Assembly (NCBI RefSeq): GCF_022201045.2
Contig: NC_068561.1
Coordinates: 24,310,501 to 24,374,500, forward strand
Direction: 5' to 3'
DNA: 64,000 nt
Origin: Citrus sinensis
Taxonomy: Eukaryota; Streptophyta; Magnoliopsida; Sapindales; Rutaceae
Part shown: positions 1 through 9,100 of the stretch, piece after piece
Position numbering within the stretch: position 1 is the stretch's first letter
Layout of the letters: every line of letters begins with the position of its first letter
Program-made: the position numbers and the translations under genes
Notes under the pieces: model-generated
Database searches by the model: none
What the model saw: only the letters and a program-made list of their open reading frames with translations
Told to the model about the DNA's origin: nothing

Positions 1-408
1 ACTCCTAAGGAAATCGAGACAGATGGAGTCACGACTAAGGAAAGGAAAGTAAAGATAGATCCTTTTCCTATCCGGTTGAGTACACCTATGAACTTTGTGG
101 CTGTAGGACATGAAACTCTGTAGACTTTATTGAGGTTAATAGAGTGATTAAATATTTTAAGGCAAGGAGTAACTAGTAATTCTATTTTGGTCTTTTTGGC
201 TTTCTATGTTGCTTGCGACTTTGTAATAACTCTTGTTATATGATCTTTGGTATTAACGTAGAATGAAATATTTATTGCTCTTGTTTACAATATCAAATTT
301 TCTTAGTTACACTACTTATTCAGTACGCTGCGCGCTTGCACGACCTTTAGCTATGAATTATTTACCCCTTTTTAATTATTTATTTATTCTCTGTGTTATA
401 GTCAAGAG
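1..408 (+). other. Leader of the outer Ty3/gypsy retrotransposon
   Basis: This is AT-rich, non-coding sequence upstream of the outer element's gag start at 409. It shows neither the LTR end seen at 19597 nor a primer binding site, so the 5' LTR and PBS must lie left of the window. The strand is inferred from the downstream gag-pol frame. A small open frame at 263-460 overlaps the gag start in another frame and has no recognisable features. Confidence 0.55.
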
Positions 409-832
409 ATGTCACGTAAGGGAGGTGCTAGGCATGCCTCTAGCTCGAGAGATGTTTTAGGTATCGCTGACGACGCTGACCCAACCTTGCACGAGATGGC
501 TAACGAAGGAAATCCTATGATGCGCGCAATGCTTAGATTGATGGAACAACAAAGTAAGTTAATTCAAGATATGGCTAGAGGCAGAGTTGGGGCACAAGAG
601 AATGTGCCAGTTGAAAGGCAAGGTGGCGCAAGAGATCATGGGGCTATGGTGAACTTAGAACGATTTAAGAAATTGGGACCACCTACCTTTCAGGGGACTG
701 CCGATCCCATGGTTGCAGAGGCATGGCTAAAACAGATGGAGAAGATATTTGTGGCTATGGGTTGTAATGATGATCAAAGGGTAATATTAGCCTCATTTGT
801 CCTTCAGGGTGAGGCAGACCACTGGTGGGATG
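409..832 (+). pseudogene. Outer element gag, N-terminal part, cut by the nested insertion
   Basis: This encodes the first 141 residues of Gag. It starts at the ATG in the context of residues MSRKGGARHAS and runs to the conserved DHWWD motif of the plant retrotransposon gag domain (about residues 133-137). The frame stops after D because the Athila-like LTR begins at 833. The matching continuation, [14 protein letters not shown], begins at 13371 in the same frame after the repeated GGATG. Gag assembles the virus-like particle around the element RNA. The frame extends to 849 only because it reads into the nested LTR. Confidence 0.8.
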
Positions 833-2216
833 TGTTGTGCAAATTTTAATGTACTCGCAAGCGCACGAATCTATTGTAGTATAGATCTATGGTGACGAGT
901 GTCGATCCCACGAGGAGGTGGATTTTAATTGTGTAGAATTAATTTTGTAAATGGGTGATTGGATTTATGGTGGAAATGATTTGGAATATGCTAAAACTTA
1001 AATTAAAATGGCGAGAATAAATTCTAAAACTGGAATTGAAATGGCGAGAATGAATTGAAGAGAATTCTATTGAAATGACGTACTTGGGTATCTGGATCCG
1101 TATCAACATGCATCATGGGCTAAATAATCCGTATTAATGCCAATTAAATCATGAGGGGGGAATCCACACCTCATGAACCACGCTCTAATCAATATGGTGC
1201 TAAGGGCTTATCGTGCCAAATAATAATAACCTTATACTAGAGAGCCGGTGTAACCAAGGCGGTATCTAGACAAGACTATTATTATTTGTCGACGAGAAGT
1301 CAAAACATCCACAAAAATTAGAGGGGAAGAGAAAATAAATTTACCAAATTAAGCCCATGACACATGTTGAGACTTCACCTTCAACCCAAGCTTGAAAGAA
1401 AATTAGCCACTCATAATTGAACTAGGGGCAAAATGGAAATTTATTAAAATACGAAGAAAATACAAGATGGAGAAGGAATTACAGAAAATGGATCCCAAAA
1501 ATGGATTCAGAGATATCAAATTAGGGGGGGGAGGCCCCCTTTTTATAGATACATGGAGTAAATCATGGCCATCGGATTAAAAATAGTTTGGACGCTCAGG
1601 ATTGCGCCACGTCATCAGTCAACAGTCCACGGTTTGACCACGCGGATGAACAGTAACACGGTTTGACCCGACTTTGAACAGTAACGCGGTTTGACCCGGA
1701 TGAACAGTAACGCGGTTTGGTTGAAAATAATCCTGTGTGATGCATGCACCGTACGCGAGATTTTTCGTCCACTGATATGCTGCCACGTCACCATCAACAG
1801 TACATAAGAATTTTAGTCCAACAGGATCGTGACACCTCATCAGTCAATGCCACATCATCGGTCAATGCCACGTCATCATCCGTCTATGTGAACAGTGTCG
1901 TGAACAGTAACGTATACAGTACCGTACACGTGAATAGTACCGTACATGTGAATAGTGTCATTTTTCCTTTTATGCTCCTCCTAAGGTTTTCGACCGTCCT
2001 GAGTTCAAAAGTGATGTCCGTTTTGCCGTCTGATCTCTCCTTTATTGTGAAATGACTATAATGCCCCTAAAATACATAAAATACTTAATTAAAATAAAAC
2101 ACATGTAATTAAATCACAAGAAGGTTAAATATATAAAAGTAAGGGTTGTTAGTAAGACTTAAAATGTAAAATAACGGTTTTCTCCTTTATAAATATGCAT
2201 TTTCTAATACTCAACA
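833..2216 (-). repeat. 3' LTR of the nested Athila-like element (1384 bp)
   Basis: On the + strand it reads TGTTGTGC...CTCAACA, with TGTTG/CAACA terminal inverted repeats. It is the same length as the copy at 11982-13365, and I saw no substitution or indel between them. It contains a promoter-like U3 with a TATA box near 1539-1548 and a cluster of TTGAC(C/T) and TGACGTGGC motifs between 1606 and 1880. Small open frames inside (1615-1840 and 1744-2055) recur identically in the other LTR and are not treated as genes. Confidence 0.95.
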
Positions 2217-2228
2217 CACCCCCCAACC
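2217..2228 (-). other. Polypurine tract of the nested element
   Basis: The + strand reads CACCCCCCAACC directly beside the LTR end at 2216, so the element sense is GGTTGGGGGGTG. This is the position and composition expected of the plus-strand primer. Just upstream in element sense is a 7-bp perfect inverted repeat, TTGCTAG/CTAGCAA (2235-2251). Confidence 0.75.
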
Positions 2229-3751
2229 AGCTTATTGCTAGTCCCTAGCAAATAAAGCGAAAACAAAATTCAAATTCAAAATAATTTTTTTTTTGTTTTA
2301 ATAGAAACACTCGTATTTATTCCATCAGATTAATGATAACACTCAAATAAAAGTATAAGCATTATCTCTAGTCTAAAGCAACATCACACCCACATCAACC
2401 ATCCACATGAATTAGCCCAGTAGACTTTGTTTTAGCTACTCTCAAGAATGACATGTCAAACCCCAAAATCTCACTGGAAGTAGTGACACTCTCACAAATA
2501 AATTAATCCCAATAAAAATAGTCACTCCAATGAATGGTAATTGAGAGAGAAAATAATAAAGAAGTGATATCACATGCTCTCACCAAGATGAAATAAATAT
2601 GCCCTCAGCTTAGAAATAATACGATCTCAAGTCAAATAAAATGTTAGTCAACCCACTTTATTTATCTTTTTTTTTTTTTTAATTATGCATCACTACATCT
2701 TTTTAGCCCATATAACTAGCTTCTACTTCAAACTATAGTTCCCTAAAATCAAGAAGGACTTTTATTAGGATGAAACGTAGGCTAGGGACATGGCTAACAA
2801 AGAAGGAAAATAAGGAAAACAAAGTGTATGTTTGAGAAAAATGCAGAGAAATTTTTTTTTTTTTTTTGGAAGTTGCAAGGTGGATTTCACCTATTTTTAT
2901 TCTTTTGAAACAACAACTTTTGTTTTTGTTTTTGTTTTTGTTTTTTTTTTGTTTTTTTTTGTTTTTTGGCATAACTTCACTGAACAACATAATTATTTAC
3001 ATTTTCTCAAACATAAATAGGTGATGGAACTTATAAGACATCGGGTAATACTCCAAATCGGAGTGGGTCAAGATGATAAGTTGACAAAGAAAATGTTTTT
3101 TTTTTTTTAAAGGCTCAAAAGGGTTAACTATGGATATTTAATAAAAGGGATGGCTAGAAAGGCTCAAACGGATCAAAGATGGCCTTTCCATCGTCTTTTA
3201 GGGCTCTGAATAACCTTCCATATCTACTAGTTAGATGGGCCTCCAAATGTAGCAACACACTCTTTTTTCTTTTTCTTTTTTCTTTTTTTTTTATTTTACA
3301 ATTTTTTTTTTTTTTAGGGTTAACTCAAAAGTAATTTAGAGATCGTGTATAAAATAATAAACTGCTAAGCTGTATAAAGAGTGGGCAAAAGGGTTATTCT
3401 CCAAGAAAAATAATAGGCTCAAAAACTCACTTGGTACTTATTATGACATGTTCATTCCTTCAAGCAACTCATATATGTCTCCGACATCAACATGTAGAGT
3501 AGCAAACATAATGTAACATCACTTAAGACCAAAGATAATACAAATACTAAAATTTAAAATTAATCATGTCACCCAATGTTAAAACAAATCACACAAATTT
3601 TTTTTTTTTTTAAACAACATTCTACCCCCCAACCTATTCTAAACATGAAAGGAAAATATGCATGCAGAAATGTGAAAATGATGCATAAAAACTAATTAGA
3701 AAAGTTACACGTAAAATGATAGAAAACGAAAATGATTTTTTTTTTTTTAAA

Positions 3752-3962
3752 GAAGATGCGTTTCTAGAGGAACTACACTCCATATTCAGCCATCTTCGAC
3801 TCAAAAGTTGGAAAATGTATATTTATAGAGGAGAAATTAAAAAGAAGAAAAATAAACATAAACACATAATAAAGAAAAAGAAAATGTCTGAATTTTTTTT
3901 TTTTTTTATAAACGATGAAGATGCGTTTCTAGAGTCACTACACTCCATATTCAGCCATCTTC
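3752..3962. repeat. Duplicated 46-bp hairpin-forming motif
   Basis: Two near-identical copies start at 3752 and 3917 (165 bp apart). They share GAAGATGCGTTTCTAGAG and CACTCCATATTCAGCCATCT and differ in a few bases between. Each copy begins GAAGATG and ends CATCTTC, so each can form a 7-bp stem. T runs precede both copies. Confidence 0.7.
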
Positions 3963-4043
3963 AACACAAAAAGTTAGCAACAGTTAGTTTCTACAACAAA
4001 AATTAGTAAAAACTTAACCAAAATTCTACAATTGTCGACTATT

Positions 4044-4083
4044 CCCTCCCCCCAACCAGAACGAAACATTGTCCTCAATGTTT
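4044..4083 (-). other. Internal purine-tract-like motif with hairpin
   Basis: In element sense, AAACATTG-AGGA-CAATGTTT (4064-4083, a perfect 8-bp stem with a 4-nt loop) is followed by GGTTGGGGGGAGGG (4044-4057). The G tract resembles the terminal PPT at 2217-2228, and a third copy of the GGTTGGGGGG core is at 3625-3634. It begins about 60 nt after the LOG-like stop. An internal PPT could give a second plus-strand priming site. Confidence 0.55.
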
Positions 4084-4144
4084 GAAAGGAAAGAAGTAGA
4101 GTTTAGAAGACATCACCTGGGTGGTGCAACACAGAAGAAAATAT

Positions 4145-4852
4145 TTATAGGCGGAGAGTTAAATCTAATTTGTACTTCTTACTGCTGCTACTGTTACCAT
4201 CATTATTTGGACGCTCCAACACGAAGGTCCAGGGGTCTGGCTCCGGTCTATAAGCTTGTAACAGATCAAGTAGCTCGTTAGCAGTGTGAGCACAAATAAA
4301 AAGTTTTTTCACATTAGCGGGAATGAAATAGTTTTTTATTGCATGGTTAAGAAATGCGATAAAGCCATCATAAAAGTTATTGACATTTAACAAACCGATG
4401 GGTTTTTGGTGGATGTGCAGATGGGCCCAAGATGCTAGCGTGATAAGTGCCTCTAGTGTTGCAAGATCTCCTGGAAGGAAAATAAATGCATCAGCATGAT
4501 TAAGCATTTCAGTTATTCTTTCTTGCATACCTGAGACGACTAACTCTTCTCCAGTTGATGAGTCAGACGAACTGCCCAATGGTTTTAGGACTCTTGGGAT
4601 GATGCCTAACACTTGACTTCCTCTGATAAAAGCTGCTTCGGAGACCATTTTTGATAACCCTCGGTTACCTCCTCCATACACCAAATGTAAATTTCTCGCT
4701 GCTATGCTTCGACCAAGATCTATGGCTGCCTCAACGAACTCTTTATGTTTGCCATAGGTAAATCCAGAAAGCACACAAATGTTCTTGAATTGTCTATTGG
4801 GAGTAGCTGCCATTGGAATATTTCTCAAAAACAATTTGTGAGTGTTTGACAA
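4145..4852 (-). CDS. Accessory ORF C of the nested element: captured LOG-like protein with degenerate catalytic motif (235 aa)
   Basis: The protein aligns by eye over its whole length with plant LOG (LONELY GUY) enzymes, cytokinin riboside 5'-monophosphate phosphoribohydrolases that release active cytokinin. Retained are a Rossmann start (KNICVLSG, 23-30), AAIDLGRSIAARNLHLVYGGG (42-62), LGIIPR (82-87), M-x-x-R-x-x-E-M (109-116) and the KPIGLLNV strand (150-157). The signature PGGxGTxxE is PGDLATLEA (127-135), so two glycines and the final glutamate are lost. Host LOG genes have several introns; this frame has none, so it was probably captured as spliced RNA. It is on the element's sense strand between ORF B and the 3' LTR. 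The start at 4852 is used; the ATG at 4813 (residue 14, MAATPN) may be the original start and lies just after an acceptor-like TTTTTGAG. LOG activity is doubtful. Confidence 0.85.
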   Translation of the reverse strand: MSNTHKLFLRNIPMAATPNRQFKNICVLSGFTYGKHKEFVEAAIDLGRSIAARNLHLVYGGGNRGLSKMVSEAAFIRGSQVLGIIPRVLKPLGSSSDSSTGEELVVSGMQERITEMLNHADAFIFLPGDLATLEALITLASWAHLHIHQKPIGLLNVNNFYDGFIAFLNHAIKNYFIPANVKKLFICAHTANELLDLLQAYRPEPDPWTFVLERPNNDGNSSSSKKYKLDLTLRL

Positions 4853-5136
4853 AAGAAATCACATTTAAGAGTCTTGGTGATAGTGGGTCACAGCTGTGAA
4901 TGAGGTAACATGTTAGTGTCAAATAACGCATGAAGCACATGGCTCGCGAGTCAAAAAGAAAACAGTAAAAAGGAAATAGCAAACAATAATAAAATTATTA
5001 AAGACAATAATGCAAACAATAAAACAACAGTGAAATGAAATAAAATAACAGTAAAGTAAAAGGATATTTACACGTAGTTGCGACTGTGGCTCACATCTTC
5101 CTCTGGTTTTACGTCCAGAAACGGCTTGAACGCCCT

Positions 5137-5694
5137 CTATGGGTCGAGGATAGGCTTCCCATCCAGTTTTCTTATAAACAGGCAAACAGGGTCGTTTATA
5201 GTCAGATTCCCGAGACTATATCGTGCATGCTCTTTCTGGAATAATGGCCATAACTGGAGAATCGCTCCTTGCACATATCCACTGGGATGCGTTTCAAGAG
5301 ACAAAAGGATATCATCCAATGACTCCTTATTCAAGCCATCCCTAATGAATTGAATCTTATCTTCCCTGTTATCAGACATCATTCCTAAAGAACATGGGTT
5401 TTTATTGCAACTCATTCTGGCACACTTATGACAAGCAACAGAAATTCTTCGAGCTCGTCGTTTTCTTGCATAATTTCCTTTACCACAACCAGGCATGTAT
5501 GCAATAAATTTTGGAGGTAACTCACCTGCCGATCGTACTTTAGCCTCGATTAACCAACGGATGTCAGCAGGTATGTTATTTCTCATGAGTAATCGCATGC
5601 GTTCGGACCGAGCTTTATAGATCGTAAGGAGGGCATTCTGAGGAAGTGAAGGGAATCGCTTGTGAAGCTTCGTTAGAATCTCGTTTCTGTCCAT
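5137..5694 (-). CDS. Accessory ORF B of the nested element: Cys/Arg-rich protein resembling plant-virus nucleic-acid-binding proteins (185 aa)
   Basis: The core is an arginine-rich stretch, YARKRRARR at 75-83, followed by a compact Cys cluster C88, C91, C96, C101 with H89 (CHKC...CNKNPC), and then a D-K-x-x-F-I-R-D-G-like tail (112-120). The order of basic stretch, zinc-finger-like cluster and short charged tail is that of the small cysteine-rich nucleic-acid-binding proteins of flexuous plant RNA viruses (carla- and vitivirus type, Pfam Viral_NABP and Carla_C4). In some of those viruses the protein suppresses RNA silencing. The ORF here is longer than those, with about 65 extra C-terminal residues and a helical N-terminus. 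It lies between ORF A and the LOG-like ORF on the element's sense strand and is unbroken. Homology is my judgement from motif order; an independent zinc-binding protein is possible. Start: first ATG of the frame at 5694. Confidence 0.5.
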   Translation of the reverse strand: MDRNEILTKLHKRFPSLPQNALLTIYKARSERMRLLMRNNIPADIRWLIEAKVRSAGELPPKFIAYMPGCGKGNYARKRRARRISVACHKCARMSCNKNPCSLGMMSDNREDKIQFIRDGLNKESLDDILLSLETHPSGYVQGAILQLWPLFQKEHARYSLGNLTINDPVCLFIRKLDGKPILDP

Positions 5695-5835
5695 ACCTTC
5701 GCCTCAGAATATCAGTTATTATAGGAAACTGAAGTAACCGACTTGATTGTCACGGAGTACCGTTATCCGCCACTTCACCGGGGTAACAAACTAAAGCACA
5801 CAAACAGAAAAACAAATTAAAACACACAAAGAAAA

Positions 5836-6111
5836 TTAAAATCGTCCTCTTATTGAATTTACCTCAAGCTCCAACTGGATGTCGTAAACACTTCTCTCAA
5901 TGTCTCTGAGTTGGCTTTCTAAACCCTCAACATAGGCTACTAACTCTGGTGGTTGTAGAGCCCAAATGCGTTGTGTTTTACAAAATTGAATCTGCCTTTT
6001 GAGATGAGTTTTGACACGTTGAAGTGGTTTAAGAATGTTCAGGAGGAACGGCCTAAGTATGAGACTCATGATTAACAATGATAAGAGAAAACTTAATGGT
6101 AAAATAAACAC
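5836..6111 (-). CDS. Accessory ORF A of the nested element: small membrane and coiled-coil protein (91 aa)
   Basis: I do not recognise the family. The predicted protein has a hydrophobic N-terminus (about residues 3-27, rich in L, I and F) that could be a signal anchor or transmembrane helix, then a basic stretch (about 32-48), then a helical, coiled-coil-like segment with regular hydrophobic spacing (about 53-84). It lies 87 nt after the gag-pol stop on the same strand, where Athila elements usually encode an env-like protein. An N-terminal membrane segment would fit a shortened env-like remnant. It could also be a chance frame. Confidence 0.4.
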   Translation of the reverse strand: MFILPLSFLLSLLIMSLILRPFLLNILKPLQRVKTHLKRQIQFCKTQRIWALQPPELVAYVEGLESQLRDIERSVYDIQLELEVNSIRGRF

Positions 6112-6198
6112 ACTTATGCAAAAACAATTTCAATTAGCAAAAGAATAATATAAAGAAAGAAAACAAAATCAAATCAACGAAAAGAAAGAAAAAAAAAA

Positions 6199-9100
6199 TC
6201 AATTCAAATCTGGTGGGTCACTCAAATTTATTTCGGTGTCTTCTCCACGTGGTTGGTATTCTAGATATGGCTTTAATCTTTGACCATTAACTTTAAACGT
6301 GACACCGTTCTTTGGGTCCTTAATTTCAATTGCCCCATGTGGAAAAACAGTATGAACAATAAAGGGACCAGACCAACGAGAGCGTAACTTACCTGGGAAT
6401 AGGTGCAAGCGAGAATTGAATAAAAGCACTTTCTGACCTGGAGTGAACGATTTTCTCATAATTTGCTTATCATGGAAGACTTTCATTCGTTGCTTGTAAA
6501 TTTTGGCATTTTCGTATGCATCATTGCGAATTTCTTCAAGTTCTGCCAGCTGTAATCTTCTTTCTGAGCTGGCTTGCTGCATGTCAAAGTTGAATTTCTT
6601 GATGGCCCAATATGCACGATGCTCGAGTTCCACAGGTAGGTGGCAAGCTTTTCCATACACTAGCCTGTAGGGTGACATCCCAATTGGGGTCTTGAAAGCC
6701 GTTCTATATGCCCATAATGCATCATCAAGTCTTAATGACCAATCTTTTCTGTCTGGCCTCACCGTTTTTTCTAATATGTGCTTTATTTCTCGATTGGAGA
6801 TCTCAACTTGGCCACTGGTTTGCGGATGATACGGGGTCGCCACTTTGTGTGTGATTGAATACTTTGTCAAAAGAGCCTTGAATGCTTTGTTACAAAAGTG
6901 GGCACCACCATCACTGATTATCGCTCGAGGGAATCCAAAGCGTGAAACAATGTTGCTTTTCAAAAATGCTATCACCACCTTGTGATCATTGGTCCTACAT
7001 GGAATTGCTTCTACCCATTTTGATACGTAGTCAACAGCAACCAATATGTATTGATGGCCAAAAGAAGGGGGAAAGGGTCCCATGAAGTCGATACCCCATA
7101 CGTCAAAAATCTCAACCACTAAAATTGGATTTAGTGGCATCATGTTCCTTCGTGTAATGCTTCCCATTCGTTGACACCTATCACATGAAGAACAGAAAGT
7201 GTAAGCGTCTCGAAATATAGATGGCCAATAGAAACCACATTGTAAAACTTTAGTCGCTGTCTTCTTAGCACTGAAATGGCCTCCACAAGCTTGTTCATGG
7301 CAGAATGAAAGGATATTCTGAATTTCACTTTCTGGGACACATCGTCTAACAATTTGATCCGCACAATACTTGAACAAATACGGGTCATCCCAAAAGAAAT
7401 TCTTTATCTCTGCAAAGAATTTAGCCTTGTCTTGCTTGGTCCAATGCTCTGGAAGTTTACCTGTAACAAGATAATTAACTATATCAGCATACCAAGGTAA
7501 TACTTCCACACTCATTAATTGTTCATCTGGAAATGACTCATTTAATGGTAATTGTTCTATAATTGTGTCAAAATGGAGACGAGAGAGGTGGTCCGCCACA
7601 ACATTTTCTATCCCTTTTTTATCTTTGAATTCCAAGTCAAATTCCTGCAAAAGTAACACCCAACGAATTAGTCTGGCTTTTGCATCTTTCTTTGTGAGAA
7701 GATATTTAAGAGCAGCATGATCTGTGAATATAATTATTTTACAACCAATGAGATAAGATCGAAATTTTTCCAATGCAAACACTACTGCTAGCATTTCTTT
7801 TTCAGTAGTTGAATAGTTCAACTGTGCATCATTCAATGTCATACTAGCATAGTAAATAACATGAGGAATTCGATCAACTCTTTGTCCTAAAACTGCTCCT
7901 ACTGCATAATCAGATGCATCACACATAAGCTCAAATGGTAAGCTCCAGTTTGGGGCCTGAATGATGGGTGATGATGTCAACAATTGCTTTAATTTTTCAA
8001 AAGCCATAAGACATGAATCATTAAAGATAAAAGGTACATCCTTAGCAAGTAAATTGCATAAGGGTCTAGAAACTTTGCTAAAATCTTTAATGAAACGTCT
8101 ATAGAAACCAGCATGCCCAAGGAAAGATCTTACTTCTCTGACTGTTTTAGGTGGAGGGAGATTAGAAATGAGATCCACCTTGGCTTTGTCAACCTCAATA
8201 CCTTTGCTCGAAATGATGTGACCGAGAACAATACCTTGTTTTACCATAAAATGGCACTTCTCCCAATTTAAGACTAAGCTCTTCTCGGTACATCTCTGCA
8301 GAACTAGCGTTAGATGATGTAAACATTGATCAAACGAGTCACCAAAGACAGAAAAGTCATCCATAAAGACTTCAAGGAATCGTTCAACCATATCAGAAAA
8401 AATGCTCAACATACATCGTTGAAATGTAGCAGGTGCATTACATAATCCAAATGGCATTCTCCTATATGCAAATGTGCCAAAAGGGCAAGTGAAAGTAGTT
8501 TTCTCTTGATCTTTTGGTGCTATGGGGATCTGATTATATCCTGAGTAGCCATCTAGAAAGCAATAAAATTCATGGCCTGCTAATCTATCAAGCATTTGAT
8601 CAATAAATGGTAAAGGAAAATGGTCTTTACGTGTGACAGAATTCAATTTCCTATAATCGATGCATACACGCCACCCTGTAGTTACTCTAGTGGGTATCAA
8701 TTCATTATCTGCATTCGTAACTACTGTGACTCCTGACTTTTTGGGGACAACTTGTACAGGACTGACCCATGAACTATCAGAAATTGGGTAAATGATACCT
8801 GCATCTAATAGCTTAAGGACTTCAATTCTAACAACTTCTTTCATATTAGGATTTAACCGACGTTGCATTTCCCTAGTAGATTTAGCATTTTCATCAAGGT
8901 GAATGTAATGCATGCAGTCTACTGGATTTATACCTTTGATGTCTGCTATGGTCCATCCTAATGCTCCTTTGTGCTCTTTTAAAACATCCAACAACTTACC
9001 TTTTTGTTCGTCATTGAGGGATGATGAGATGATTACCGGTAGAGTACTTTCTTCTCCCAAAAATGCATATTCCAATGTGTTGGGTAATGGTTTGAGCTCG

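Larger units (their letters stand above)
2229..4144 (-). other. 3' non-coding region of the nested element
   Basis: About 1.9 kb lies between the LOG-like stop and the polypurine tract. It is rich in long T runs on the + strand (A runs in element sense) and contains no convincing gene; the open frames within it (2733-3020, 3716-4006) are products of low complexity. It holds two extra purine-tract-like motifs (3625-3634 and 4044-4057), perfect short hairpins at 2235-2251 and 4064-4083, and a duplicated 46-bp motif (3752-3797 and 3917-3962). Confidence 0.6.

Noticed and set aside
1615-2055. Overlapping small ORFs in the LTR (and their twins at 12764-13204)
   Set aside because: They arise from repeated GTGAACAGT/GTCAATGCC motifs in the U3 region, lie on both strands and recur only because the LTRs are duplicates. 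They have no domain and sit in the promoter.
2832-4006. Lysine/phenylalanine-rich ORFs across the T runs
   Set aside because: They are produced by homopolymer runs and have no conserved content.
4145-4852. LOG-like ORF as an ordinary host gene into which the element inserted
   Set aside because: It lies wholly between matching LTRs and target duplications, in element sense and without introns. It is therefore part of the element.
4919-5185. ORF of 88 codons overlapping the end of the Cys-rich ORF
   Set aside because: Most of it is low-complexity, AT-rich sequence reading as F/I/C/Y, and it overlaps the better-supported ORF in another frame. A spliced extension of ORF B through it could not be supported.
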